Shown here piece by piece: positions 18,481-28,100 of a stretch of 45,591 nt of DNA (positions are counted from its first letter, which is position 1; every line of letters begins with the position of its first letter). The notes beneath the pieces are model-generated. The model was not told the origin of the DNA. It worked only from the letters and a program-made list of their open reading frames with translations, and ran no database searches. The stretch lies in the NCBI GenBank assembly GCA_003402745.1, contig QQND01000017.1, positions 1 to 45,591 of the forward strand, read 5' to 3'. Source of the DNA: Verrucomicrobiota bacterium. GTDB lineage: Bacteria > Verrucomicrobiota > Verrucomicrobiia > Chthoniobacterales > Chthoniobacteraceae. The position numbers were made by a program, and so were the translations under genes.

Positions 18481-20580
18481 TCACTTTAGAAGCCATTCGA
18501 CGGCAGAGGATTGTTTTTTATCAGCAGTCTTTGCGAAAGAGAAAAGTTCGGTGAATTGGGCCCCGAACACCTGAGGTGTTTCGCCCTCGCCAGCAATCCA
18601 AAGAGGATGTGGCGCGTTGAGAGTTAGGATGCCGGGAAGATCAAGGTATTTGGCGGCTGCAGGTAGAAACATTGAGTCCCGATAATCGAGAATCTTGCCG
18701 AAGCGAAAACCGTTTGTGTCGCAGGCGGCGCGGTCAATGGCGCCCCCTGCGAGGGCGCGCGCAGCGGCTAGGATGGGCCCAGTGTTGCCCCAAGCGGCGA
18801 TAGAAACTCTCGATGGAGAGGGATGATTGCCAATCTTTGCGGTGCGTAAAAAGCGCACAACGGAGAGCACGTCATGGGTGCGTTGGGCGAACAGAGCATG
18901 GTTGTACCCGTAGGTGAAGCCCGCGAATTCACGGGGGTTTTTAGAGGTGGGCGCTTGTACGGAGGCCTTCCCACCCTGCCTCAAGAGATCGACTCCCAGA
19001 ACAGCCGCTCCTGTACTCAGAAGGTGCTGGATTTCGGGATTTTTGAGACTGGATTTGCCGTTGTCATCCAGCCAGACAATGGCATGTCCGTTCCAGTTTT
19101 TTGGAAACAGAAAAATGACAGGCAGTTCCTCCGCATAAGTTTTGTTTAGAAGGGTCCCCGTCATTTCCAGCGTATTTCCGAGGTCTCTCTTATTTTCAAG
19201 ACGCCATTCGACCGTGCCTGCATTTTCATAGGTGCGGCCAATGATAACTTCCAAGGCTGGGCGGAGGACGTTTTGGAGTTCCTGTGGGTTGGCTGCGATG
19301 GAGAGGAGTTGGCGATTGGAGTCGGTGGTAAACCACTTGAGCAATGAGCGCTCGAAATCGGGGTCGGCGGCCCGGGGGGCGGGGTGGGCTTCGTTCCAGA
19401 CGGTAAGTTGTTCGCGAGTAAGAGGTTCGTAGTCCTTTTCGATGACGGGCGAGGGGAGGCCGAGTTTGAAGTGTTTGTTTAGAAAAGTATAAAACGCGCT
19501 GCGTGTGACCCCGTTGTAATTGTGCATGAAGTGTTCGCCGCGGAGGAGGAACACCTTGTCTTTAGCCCCCTGGATTTCATAAAGTTTTTGAAGTTCAGGG
19601 AACCCTTTGGACGAGAGTTCTTTGGTCCAGTCGTTTGCGGTATTCATGCCTTGGGGTTTCGGGGCGAAGAGTCCGGCGAACTCGATATTGCCGGTGTTCA
19701 CTCGTAGTAGGCTGGCGTTTTCACACGTGCAACCACCTTGCATCGATGTGCTTACCATCACGCAGGGAAAAGAGAGTTTGATGCGTTCGTCGATTGCAGC
19801 CAGAAGCATGGTTTGAGTTCCACCGCCGCTTGCACCCGTAATCGCGGTACGTTCGGGATCGACTTCGGGGAGGCTGAGAAGGAAATCAAGGCTGCGCACT
19901 GCATTCCATGTTTGAAGCCCCATGATGCTTTGTGCATGCGCCTCCGCTTGAGGGCTGTAAAGGCCCCAGTTTTCAGCGGTGTTCATCTCAGGCCGTTGCT
20001 TGGAAAATGTGTGCACAATTTCCCGGGGGATTTGAAGGCTGTCAGAATCACTTAACATATCCCACTGCCACACCACGCAGCCCATCCGTGCAAGTTGGAC
20101 GCACAGAGATTGAAAGATGCTGCGCCCACCGTTTTCAAAGCGTTCTGCCCCGATGGCAATTTCCTGTCTCACCTTTACATCGGGGTTCAACGTCAGGCGT
20201 GCATCCTGCCAGTGGCCGTGGGCGAACAGGATTCCGGGGACTTTACCTTTTGGATTTGTTGGTCGGTAGAGACTGCCCGTCACAAAAAAACCTGGGGCGC
20301 TTTCAAAGTAAACTTTTTCGACAGTGTATCCATCGCGCTCGATTTTCCCGTGAATGACTGGATTGAGAGGGGTCTTTGTGGGGGTTGGCCAGAGGCCCTC
20401 GGCCACAAGAATTTGGCGCCGTACGAAATCTTTTCGTGTATCCCATTCGTGGAGCGAAGAAGGAGGGATGAAGGGGAAATATCCGTTTAGTTCTTTGGGG
20501 GGCTGCAGGCGGATGTCTTCAGCGGGGCAAAACGCGGAGAAACTGAGTAAAGCTGCGGTCAGAAGAGGGAAGTGTTTCAT
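18481..20580 (-). CDS. Secreted alpha/beta-hydrolase, acetylxylan-esterase-like, with degenerate second hydrolase domain
   Basis: This 699-residue protein starts with a signal peptide ending near 'AFCPA' (about residue 20). The first alpha/beta hydrolase domain has the oxyanion strand 'GILFAHGH' (116-123) and the nucleophile elbow GASGG (249-253, S251). The overall pattern fits the acetylxylan esterase/PF12715-like hydrolases common in Planctomycetes and Verrucomicrobia. A second hydrolase-like segment near residues 590-600 reads AAWGNTGP where an elbow would stand, with no serine, so it is probably inactive or structural. The true substrate (acetylated glycans, other esters or peptides) cannot be decided. 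It is the last of three minus-strand genes but lies 442 bp from its upstream neighbour, so it may be transcribed alone. Confidence 0.75.
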   Translation of the reverse strand: MKHFPLLTAALLSFSAFCPAEDIRLQPPKELNGYFPFIPPSSLHEWDTRKDFVRRQILVAEGLWPTPTKTPLNPVIHGKIERDGYTVEKVYFESAPGFFVTGSLYRPTNPKGKVPGILFAHGHWQDARLTLNPDVKVRQEIAIGAERFENGGRSIFQSLCVQLARMGCVVWQWDMLSDSDSLQIPREIVHTFSKQRPEMNTAENWGLYSPQAEAHAQSIMGLQTWNAVRSLDFLLSLPEVDPERTAITGASGGGTQTMLLAAIDERIKLSFPCVMVSTSMQGGCTCENASLLRVNTGNIEFAGLFAPKPQGMNTANDWTKELSSKGFPELQKLYEIQGAKDKVFLLRGEHFMHNYNGVTRSAFYTFLNKHFKLGLPSPVIEKDYEPLTREQLTVWNEAHPAPRAADPDFERSLLKWFTTDSNRQLLSIAANPQELQNVLRPALEVIIGRTYENAGTVEWRLENKRDLGNTLEMTGTLLNKTYAEELPVIFLFPKNWNGHAIVWLDDNGKSSLKNPEIQHLLSTGAAVLGVDLLRQGGKASVQAPTSKNPREFAGFTYGYNHALFAQRTHDVLSVVRFLRTAKIGNHPSPSRVSIAAWGNTGPILAAARALAGGAIDRAACDTNGFRFGKILDYRDSMFLPAAAKYLDLPGILTLNAPHPLWIAGEGETPQVFGAQFTELFSFAKTADKKQSSAVEWLLK

Positions 20581-21022
20581 TTTTTGGGGGATTGGCTGGG
20601 GTTTTCGGGGAGACTCAAACAGAGCTTTTTTTAGTTTGAATTTTACGGTGTGAGTTGTGGGAGCGCAGCGCCGTCAGTGTTCACGGTATTGGGGGGGAGT
20701 TTCCCAAATCACGCGAGTCACTCCCGCGTATTTCGCGAATAGGCTGTTCTACGAGGTAAACACAGCTTCCAGACTCGATGCCCGACACAAAAAAGGAGCG
20801 GGAGGCCCGAGGCGTCGATTGCCCGTGCAACGCACCGAAATTCCAAGAACTCAGCGCGCGCGTCAGCAGCCAAAGGGATTTGGATTGTGCGGACGGATGA
20901 AAAAGAGGGCGGTTTGTTTTTGAGGGATAGGAAGAGCGCCTAAGCAGAAATAGAGAGGTCAAACTGCTTTTGGAATCGGGTGTATGCGAGCCGGGGGGAG
21001 GCTTTGGCATCGCGCGTAAAAG
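20581..21022. other. 442-bp spacer upstream of the esterase-like gene
   Basis: No credible gene is seen; the open frames here have no family features. One weak inverted repeat, CAAAC with GTTTG around a T-rich loop, lies at about 20617-20638. A promoter for the downstream minus-strand gene is expected, but no good -35/-10 pair could be fixed. Confidence 0.5.
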
Positions 21023-21946
21023 CTATCGGGCAGGCTTCTGTTCTGATTCTTTGCGGGGTTCCTTGATCGGCATTACCAACTGTGGAGCCCCTTGGAGAGG
21101 AACATAAATACGCTCTGCACCCTTGATGTTTTCTGCCTGGAGATACTCGATATACAGCGGTTCTAGAACCGCTGTGATTGCAGTGATGGCCTTGGCCTGC
21201 TCTAGGGCCTGCGCGGAAGCGCGGGCGCCGGCGGCCTCTCCGTTTTTACGTTCGATAGAAACGCTCTTCTCGGCAATCTGCTCCTCGATGGTCTTTTGCT
21301 CCAAAGTTTGGTTGAGCGCCACTTTTCCTGAAATTGCCGAAATGACCTGCTGCGGTGGCGACGAATTTCCCATGACCACCGACATCACTTCAAAGGGCGT
21401 GCTCTGCAGGAGAGTTCGCATTTGGGATTCAATCTCCTTGGAAATGGAGGGCAAAGACTCGTTCACTTCCAGTCCGTTATACTGGGCAACCACCGAGCGG
21501 GTAATCGTGCGGAAGGGTTCGCGGATAAGTTGATCGTAAGATTCTTTGGCAATTCTGTCAGGATCCGCGGTTTGTTCCCAGCCGCCAAATTCTTCCATGA
21601 AGCGACGGACCGATTTTTCATCGGGCATCAAGCGCCAGACTACGTGGGCCTGGCTGGAAAGGGGGAGCTTGTCTTTGGCTAAAATGGCGTTTTCGGACTC
21701 GAATTTTTCGGAGTACGTGAAAGGGGTAATAGACACCCGCTGTCCCTCGTAACGCCAGCACAAGCCGGTGGAACCGGGGCCGAAAATCACGTTTTTGAAG
21801 GCGCTTTTTCCGAAAATCGGTTTTGAATACACGTAGCTTGCGTACCCCGCCGAAACCCGCACGTTCGAAGTGTTGGCACCGATGACGATGGCCGAAACGA
21901 GGGAGCCTGCGACTAGGAAGCCCAAAAAAGCAGGAGAGCGAAACAT
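21023..21946 (-). CDS. SPFH/Band-7 (prohibitin-like) membrane protein
   Basis: The 307-residue product has an N-terminal membrane anchor (about residues 5-25), then an SPFH domain ('GPGSTGLCWRYEGQRVSITPFTYSEKFES...') and an Ala/Glu-rich coiled coil (about 215-265, 'EEQIAEKSVSIERKNGEAAGARASAQALEQAKA'). SPFH proteins oligomerise on membranes and organise microdomains or regulate proteases such as FtsH (HflK/C type). No NfeD or protease partner is adjacent, so the role is open. The ATG at 21946 is preferred over an upstream in-frame TTG at 21964. It follows the 22052-22798 gene by 105 bp on the same strand. Confidence 0.82.
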   Translation of the reverse strand: MFRSPAFLGFLVAGSLVSAIVIGANTSNVRVSAGYASYVYSKPIFGKSAFKNVIFGPGSTGLCWRYEGQRVSITPFTYSEKFESENAILAKDKLPLSSQAHVVWRLMPDEKSVRRFMEEFGGWEQTADPDRIAKESYDQLIREPFRTITRSVVAQYNGLEVNESLPSISKEIESQMRTLLQSTPFEVMSVVMGNSSPPQQVISAISGKVALNQTLEQKTIEEQIAEKSVSIERKNGEAAGARASAQALEQAKAITAITAVLEPLYIEYLQAENIKGAERIYVPLQGAPQLVMPIKEPRKESEQKPAR

Positions 21947-22051
21947 GGTTTCATTGTGTCGCAAAACAAGTTCCGCACAACCAAAAGCGTTTTTCAGAAC
22001 GCTTCCGGCCGAGTTTTCGCAGATGCGGTGCAGCTTAGGGGCGTGGCGCCC

Positions 22052-22798
22052 TTACTTGTTTGGTGCGGCATTCCAGACTTTGATGTCGTCGAAAAAACCG
22101 TCTTTGCCAGCCACGCCCAACTCGATTTTCGACTTCGTTTCATGCGCAATTCCGGGCGAGCGATGGTAGGCCAACGCCTTGCCATCGATAGACACGCGCA
22201 TTGCGTCTCCCACAGTCTCTACGACCAGCGTGTACCATTTGCCCTTTTCGAGGGTCGCCGGGAAAGTCGCGGAGCGGCCTTTTAGAAGATTGGCGCGTTC
22301 CTGCGCCCGGGTGGGATCATCCGCCATGTTTCGAATGTCCCAGCGCTGGCCACCCTCTTTTTCATCGGTGATGGTGATGCCGTTCAGGCGAACCTGGGCG
22401 CGGCAGATATGGCCGTATTGAGAACCGTTGAACTTGCGATCATCGAACTCGACGTCGATCATCGAGGCGCCTTCAAAGCGGATTTTAACTTCCACAACGC
22501 TGTCCTTGGTTGGGATTTCGAGGCCGTGGACCGCTGCATGCGCCTTCACTGCAGGTTTTCCGTCGGCGGCAGGGACGTCTTTGTCGCGCGTCTGGGTGCC
22601 TTTGAGAGCGCCATTCTCGACAGAAAAAGTGGCCACCACTTTGTGCCAGACACTGGCCGGTTCGGTTCCTTGGAAATCGTCTGAGAAGAGGAGTTCCTGC
22701 TTTTTTGCGATCGGTTCAGCCGGAATATTTGGAAGATCCGCTGCAATACAGGTGGCAGCAAAAGCGAGGGCTGCGGTGGTGGAGGCAAGGGGGCGCAT
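22052..22798 (-). CDS. Secreted concanavalin A-like (LamG/DUF1080-like) domain protein
   Basis: This is a 248-residue protein with a signal peptide ending near 'CIAA' (about residue 20). The mature part has the beta-sandwich pattern 'LLFSDDFQG...W', 'VEVKIRFEGASMIDVEFDD', 'GKWYTLVVETVGDAMRVSIDGKALAYH' and 'FFDDIKVWNA'. It resembles the lectin-like fold of LamG and of the DUF1080/3-keto-disaccharide hydrolase group. Such single-domain proteins are frequent in Verrucomicrobia and may bind or cut oligosaccharides. I cannot identify catalytic residues. It is the first gene of a minus-strand group with the SPFH gene and is divergent from the sigma/FecR operon. Confidence 0.65.
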   Translation of the reverse strand: MRPLASTTAALAFAATCIAADLPNIPAEPIAKKQELLFSDDFQGTEPASVWHKVVATFSVENGALKGTQTRDKDVPAADGKPAVKAHAAVHGLEIPTKDSVVEVKIRFEGASMIDVEFDDRKFNGSQYGHICRAQVRLNGITITDEKEGGQRWDIRNMADDPTRAQERANLLKGRSATFPATLEKGKWYTLVVETVGDAMRVSIDGKALAYHRSPGIAHETKSKIELGVAGKDGFFDDIKVWNAAPNK

Positions 22799-23202
22799 GG
22801 TGTTTTTAGGGGTGGATGGGGGGCAAGCTTAGCGATCCAACGGGACTGCTGCAACTTTTAGCAGAGGCCAACAGGGACGCCAATTTCAGCGCTGGGTCCA
22901 CCTGGAACGAAAAACCACAATTCCTAACTTTATATTATTGAGGCCCCTCTGATGCTTTTTTAGAAAGTGTGGTTTCGAGGTTTGGTGCAGCGTGCAACCG
23001 CTTGGGAGGCTAGACACTCTCAGAAGCACCGCTTTGAAACTGCTGTGAAAATGGGTGTTTCTCCCGAGCACATTCCGAATTGGGGGTGAAGACTGAAACT
23101 TCTAACGCGGCGTTGAAGGAGAGTGAGGCGTGTTTGAGCGAGGCCGATAATTTTAAATTAAATGTCCGAAAGCTGCGATTTTGGACCTTGTATTATCAGC
23201 GT
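22799..23202. other. 404-bp divergent intergenic region upstream of the sigma-factor operon
   Basis: It should hold promoters for both the lectin-like gene (minus) and the sigma/FecR operon (plus). An A/T-rich patch at about 22917-22940 (TTTATATTATTG) and another at 23147-23163 are candidates for -10 regions, but no well-spaced partner was found. An open frame runs upstream of the chosen sigma start from a TTG at 23080, without family-like sequence. Confidence 0.4.
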
Positions 23203-23748
23203 ATGCTTGGAGTTTTTTCTGAACCTAATACAAACCCTGAAGACTATCTTAGACTGCTAGCCCAGCATGACCGGTGGCTGGCCACTTACGTCTATAGCCT
23301 TGTCTCCAGTACTCATGATGCGGAGGATATCCTCCAGGAGGTAAAGGTGGTGTTGTGGAGAGAGTTTGCGAAGTTTGAGGCCGGTTCAAACTTTCGCGCC
23401 TGGGCCCGCACGGTTGCGACCCATCAGATCTTGAACTATCGGCGGGCGGTGAAGCGGACGGCGGGGAAAACGTTGGATGAGGCTTTCGTGGAGGCTGTGG
23501 CGGAGGAGATCGACCGGCAGTCCGAGGGGCTTGAACGTAAAACAAACGCGTTAAAGCAGTGCATTGAAAAGCTTCCGGAGAAGCATCGCAAAATGGTCTT
23601 CTGGCGGTATTACGAAGACTGTTCGATCGGAGAAATCGCAGTCCGGAGCCAGCGTTCCAGTGAGGCGGTGTACCGGCTTTTGAGCAGGATTCGCCTGGTG
23701 CTGAGTGAATGTGTTACGCGCCAGGGTTTGCAACAGGAGGCTCGATGA
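23203..23748 (+). CDS. ECF-type RNA polymerase sigma factor (Rhodopirellula/Verrucomicrobium type)
   Basis: This 181-residue ECF sigma factor has region 2 at about 15-82 ('HDAEDILQEVKVVLWREF...NFRAWARTVATHQILNYRR') and region 4 at about 115-165 ('LPEKHRKMVFWRYYEDCSIGEIAVRSQRSSEAVYRLLSRIR'). The sequence matches the sigma-70 family group known from Rhodopirellula and Verrucomicrobium, where it is usually followed by a FecR-like gene. The ATG at 23203 gives a family-like N terminus; an in-frame TTG at 23080 would add 41 residues with no matching sequence. Its stop overlaps the next start as ATGA. It probably controls its own operon. Confidence 0.9.
   Translation: MLGVFSEPNTNPEDYLRLLAQHDRWLATYVYSLVSSTHDAEDILQEVKVVLWREFAKFEAGSNFRAWARTVATHQILNYRRAVKRTAGKTLDEAFVEAVAEEIDRQSEGLERKTNALKQCIEKLPEKHRKMVFWRYYEDCSIGEIAVRSQRSSEAVYRLLSRIRLVLSECVTRQGLQQEAR
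23735..23740 (+). promoter_or_regulatory. Shine-Dalgarno of the FecR-like gene
   Basis: AGGAGG lies four bases before the ATG at 23745, inside the end of the sigma gene. With the ATGA overlap it fixes the start and indicates translational coupling. Confidence 0.8.
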
Positions 23749-25133
23749 AGGTGCACCGGGACGAACGGATTGGGAGGGCGGTGGAAGGGTTGCTTTCTGA
23801 GGAAGCGTGGGCTGTGTTTCAGCAGGAAGTAATTTGCAATCGCGAGCTGCGGGCCGCTTATGTTGAGGCGCTTTGGCTGCACCACGCCCTTCGCGCAGCG
23901 CGAGTGGATCTCGCGGGTTGGGACAGCCAGACTGCAGCGGTGGAGACGTGTTTTTCGTTCAAGCCTTTTCGCGAGTTGGCAGTGCTTGCCGCTGCTTGCG
24001 CTGCGTTCGCGTGCGGAGCTTTTTTCTTTCGGAAACCTGCAACGTTGCCGGCGGTGGCGACCCTTGTGAAGGAGGAAAATTGCAAATGGGGGGGCTCTGA
24101 ACTGCCCACGGCGCTGCATTCCAAACTCGGGGCAGGGACGCTCTGGTTGGTGGAAGGAATGGCAACGATTGCGTTTGAGAGCGGTGCTGTTGTGACGCTT
24201 GAGGCCCCCACAAAGCTGCAGATTCGAGATGCGATGCATTGCCGGCTTTTGGAGGGGGCGGTGACGGCCGAGGTGCCCGAACCGGCGCATGGGTTTACGA
24301 TCGAGGCGCCGGACTTGAAGGTGATTGACCTCGGCACGCGCTTTGGGTTGACGGCAAGCGCCGTGGGCAACTCTCAGGTGCGTGTTTTTGAGGGGGAAGT
24401 GGATGTGGCTGGGTTGCCGGACGGGAAGAGGAAGCGCCTCACCCAGGGGAAGGGTTTGCACGTGAATTCCGGCACGACTTCGGCCGGACAGGAGACGGTT
24501 CAGGGCCAGCAGGTGCATGAGGCTGACGGGTGGGTGTCGATTCCAACCTCCTTCGGGCGAGGTAAAGACGCGTATTCGCGCAGGGGCGATGCGGGTGGAT
24601 CGCTCGGGGGGCAGCCCTTGGTCATTGTCAAACACACAGAGCTGTGGGACGGGCGCAAAAACGAGAGAAGGGCCGTGTTGACGTTTGATGTTTCTCAAAT
24701 TTCCAAGGCTGACCTGATCGAGGCCGAGTTGGTCCTGACGCCGGTGCACACTGGGTTTGGTTTTTCCTCTCTGGTCCCCGATTCGTGTTTTGCGGTGTAC
24801 GGGATCACGGACGAGTCCCTTGACGCCTGGAGAGAGCTTGAAATGCGCTGGGAGTCCACACCGGGATGCAATGAGGAGGGGCCTGTTGCGAGCCAAACGC
24901 GCCGGTTGGGGGAGTTTTGGATCCCCCGGGGCGGGGGCATGCCTTCGATCACGGTGCGGGGGAGTGCGCTTGCTGAGTTTATACGGGCAGACAGTGACGG
25001 GTTGGTGAGTTTTCTCGTCATCCGTGAAACTGGCGAAACAGATCCCAACGGGCTTGCTCATGGCTTCGCTTCCAAAGAACATCCGAGTGTTCGTCCGCCC
25101 ACGCTTCGCTTGAAGTCCACCTCCCGGCCATGA
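23745..25133 (+). CDS. FecR-domain membrane protein with C-terminal DNRLRE/CBM-like domain (probable anti-sigma partner)
   Basis: The 462-residue product has a cytoplasmic N-terminal part (about 1-75, able to contact the sigma factor) and one membrane helix (about 77-95). A FecR-like beta domain follows (about 105-235, 'GTLWLVEGMATIAFESGAVVTLEAPTKLQI...GFTIEAPDLKVIDLGTRFGLTAS...QVRVFEGEV'). The C-terminal domain (about 255-455) has 'DAYSRRGDAGGSLGGQPLVIVKH...RRAVLTFDVSQI', typical of DNRLRE-type beta-sandwich modules found in secreted proteins. In known systems FecR senses an outer signal and controls its ECF sigma. The fused C-terminal module may sense or bind a surface ligand. It overlaps both neighbours by four bases. 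Confidence 0.85.
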   Translation: MKVHRDERIGRAVEGLLSEEAWAVFQQEVICNRELRAAYVEALWLHHALRAARVDLAGWDSQTAAVETCFSFKPFRELAVLAAACAAFACGAFFFRKPATLPAVATLVKEENCKWGGSELPTALHSKLGAGTLWLVEGMATIAFESGAVVTLEAPTKLQIRDAMHCRLLEGAVTAEVPEPAHGFTIEAPDLKVIDLGTRFGLTASAVGNSQVRVFEGEVDVAGLPDGKRKRLTQGKGLHVNSGTTSAGQETVQGQQVHEADGWVSIPTSFGRGKDAYSRRGDAGGSLGGQPLVIVKHTELWDGRKNERRAVLTFDVSQISKADLIEAELVLTPVHTGFGFSSLVPDSCFAVYGITDESLDAWRELEMRWESTPGCNEEGPVASQTRRLGEFWIPRGGGMPSITVRGSALAEFIRADSDGLVSFLVIRETGETDPNGLAHGFASKEHPSVRPPTLRLKSTSRP

Positions 25134-28100
25134 AGAAAACTCCCCTTTTGTTTGCCCTTTGTTTGGCTTCCAGCCCTTTGGCTGCGGAAGAAGAAGCGCA
25201 GCGGGCGGCTTCTATATTCTTTGAGAAAGAGGTGCGGCCTATTCTTGCAAACCGTTGCTACGAATGCCACGGGGAAAAGAAACAGAAGGGCGGACTGCGC
25301 GTGGATGCCCTGGGGTATTTGAAGACGGGTGGCGACACGGGCCCGGCTTTGGTGCCTGGTGAGCCGGAGCAATCCCCTTTGATTGAGGCGATTCGGTATC
25401 AAAAGGAGGACTTTCAGATGCCTCCAAAACAAAAGCTCCCGGATGCGGAGGTGGCTGTTTTGGAGAAGTGGGTCAAACTCGGAGCGCCATGGCCGGTGCA
25501 GGCGCATGAAACCGCGGTGGTTACGGAGGGTGGGTTTACGGAGGAACAGCGCAAGTTCTGGTGTTTCCAGCCGCTGGCAAATCCGGCGCTTCCTCCCTTG
25601 ACCGGTGGTTGGGCGCACAATGGGATCGACCGGTTCATTGCGCAGAAACACGCCGAATTGGGTCTCACCCCGGCACCGGAGGCCGATACTCGGGAGTTTG
25701 CCCGGCGGGCGACGATGGATTTACACGGGTTACCGCCTTCGCGGGAGCAACTCGAAACGCTTGAAAGGGACCGCAGTCCGGCGCGTTACGAGCGGTTTAT
25801 TGACAGTCTTCTCGCGAGTCCGCACTACGGGGAGCGTTGGGCACAGCACTGGTTAGATCTCGCGCGCTACGCGGAGAGCGACGGGTACAACGCGGATGAG
25901 TTTCGCCCGGCGGCGTGGCCGTATCGGGACTGGGTGATCAAAAGCCTCAACGAGGACAAACCCTACGACCAGTTCGTGAGGGAGCAGCTTGCTGGGGACG
26001 AAATTGCGCCCGAAAAACCGGAGGTTCTCGTCGCCACGGGCTACCTGCGCAATCCGGTGTATGAGTGGAACCAGGCGGATGTACGCGGCCAGTGGGACTT
26101 GATTCTGACCGACATTACGGACACGACCGGGGAGCTTTTCCTTGGACTGAGTTTCGGCTGTGCGCGTTGCCACAACCACAAGTTTGACCCGATTTTGCAG
26201 AAGGATTACTTTCGGTTACGCGCGTTTTTTGCGCCGATTCAGTGGCGTGACGACCTCACGTTGGGCACGCCTGAGCAACAGGCGGCCACTGCCAAGCAAA
26301 AGTCCGAATGGGAGGCAGCCACCGTGAACGTGCGTGCCGCGATGGACGAGTTGGTCAGTCCGATTTTAAAAGGGCGGGTGAATACGGCTTTGAAGCGCTT
26401 CAACGACGAGTTGCAAACGATGGTCCGCAAGGAGCCTGGGGAGCGCGAGCCCATGGAGCGGCAGTTGGTGAACCTGTGCGAACGTCAGTTGCGGCGCGCG
26501 CGCAAGCAGCTTGACCCCCTCAAGAGCCTGAAGACTGACGAGGCGAAGGGGAAGTATGCGAGCTTGGTTGAGGAGCTCAAGAAGTTTGACGCACTCAAAC
26601 CCGCAGCCCTCATGGAGGCATTCGTGGCCACCGACGTCGGCCCAGTGGCCCCGCCCACAACGTTTAAAACGCGAAAAGGGGAGACGGAAGTGGCTCCCGG
26701 TTTTCTGACTTTGCTCGAGCCGGGGGAACCCGAGATTCCCTCGGTGGGCGGCTCCACTGGGAGACGAACGGCGCTTGCGAATTGGATCACGCGTCCAGAC
26801 AACCAGCTTGCAACGCGGGTGATCGTCAACCGAGTCTGGCAGTTTCATTTTGGCAGGGGGCTGGTCGCCTCAACCAGCGATTTCGGAAAACTTGGCGAGA
26901 AACCCTCCCACCCCGAGTTGCTCGATTGGCTGGCCCGCCGTTTTGTTAGCGAAGGCTGGAGCCTCAAAAAGCTGCATAAGGAGATCATGCTGTCGGCGAC
27001 TTACGGTCAGACTGCCCGGAGGGAACCTTCGCCGTCTGCCTTGCAGGCTGATCCTTCCAACAGATTCCTATGGCGCTTCAACCCGCGTCGTTTGGATGCG
27101 GAGCAGGTTAGGGATGCGATGCTTGTGGCCAGCGGGGAGCTGAATTTGAAAGAGGGTGGTGCGCCCGAGGACGCCAATGGAACGCGGCGCTCCATCTACA
27201 CGATCAAGAAAAGAAACAACCAGAACGAAATTCTGCGCAGCTTGGACGCGCCTTCCGGGTTTGCGAGTACGGCTGAGCGCCAGAGCACAACCACTCCCAC
27301 TCAGGCCCTTTTGCTCCTGAACGGGGAGTGGCCCCTCACCCGGGCGCGCAAGCTTTCAGGAAAGGTGCGCTCGATCGAGGAAGCTTGGGAGGCGGCTCTA
27401 GGTCGGCCCCCGTCCGAGAGGGAGCGGGAAACTGCGGACGCATTTTTAGCAAAACGTCTGGGAGTTTCCGACCGGCGTATTCCCGTGGTGGCGGCAAGCG
27501 GAGATGTGCCGGGCCTCTTTCGCGAGAATACCGAGCACGAACGGTTGCTTGACCAGACTGGGGTCTGGGAGGGGGACGAGTTCACGGTGGAGGCGGTCGT
27601 CAGCCTGGATTCGGTGGACAGCGGCGCGGCCGTACGCACGGTGGCCTCTCGCTGGAGCGGCGGGAAGGACAGTTTGGAAGCCTATGGATGGAGTCTGGGT
27701 GTGACCGGAGAGAAGTCGCGCTTCAAGCCCCGGAATTTGATCGTTCAACTTGTGGGCGAGGATGAAAATGCGAACACGGGTTACGAGGTCGTAGCCTCTA
27801 ACCTGCGTGTCGAATTGGGGCATCGCGTGCACGTGGCTGCGACGGTTTCCTGCGCGGAGCACACGGTCACCTTTTTTCTGCAAGACCTAGACCAACCGGG
27901 GACCTCGGTGCAGAAGGTGGTGGTGCCGCACGTTATCCGGGCCAAGCTAGGCTTCGGCGCCTCTTCGGTGGTGGTGGGCGGCCTTAACAAGCGGTCTCCG
28001 GCGCACCAGTGGGATGGGCAGATTGAGGCGCTGCGGATTGCGGCGGGCGGCCTCTCGGATGCGGAGCTAAACGGCGATGCCGGCAAATGGGCGGCCGGGT

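Noticed and set aside
23610..25082. Open frame on the minus strand (about 490 codons) opposite the sigma/FecR genes
   Set aside because: Antisense to two genes with clear domains, with an Arg/Pro/His-rich translation and no motifs.
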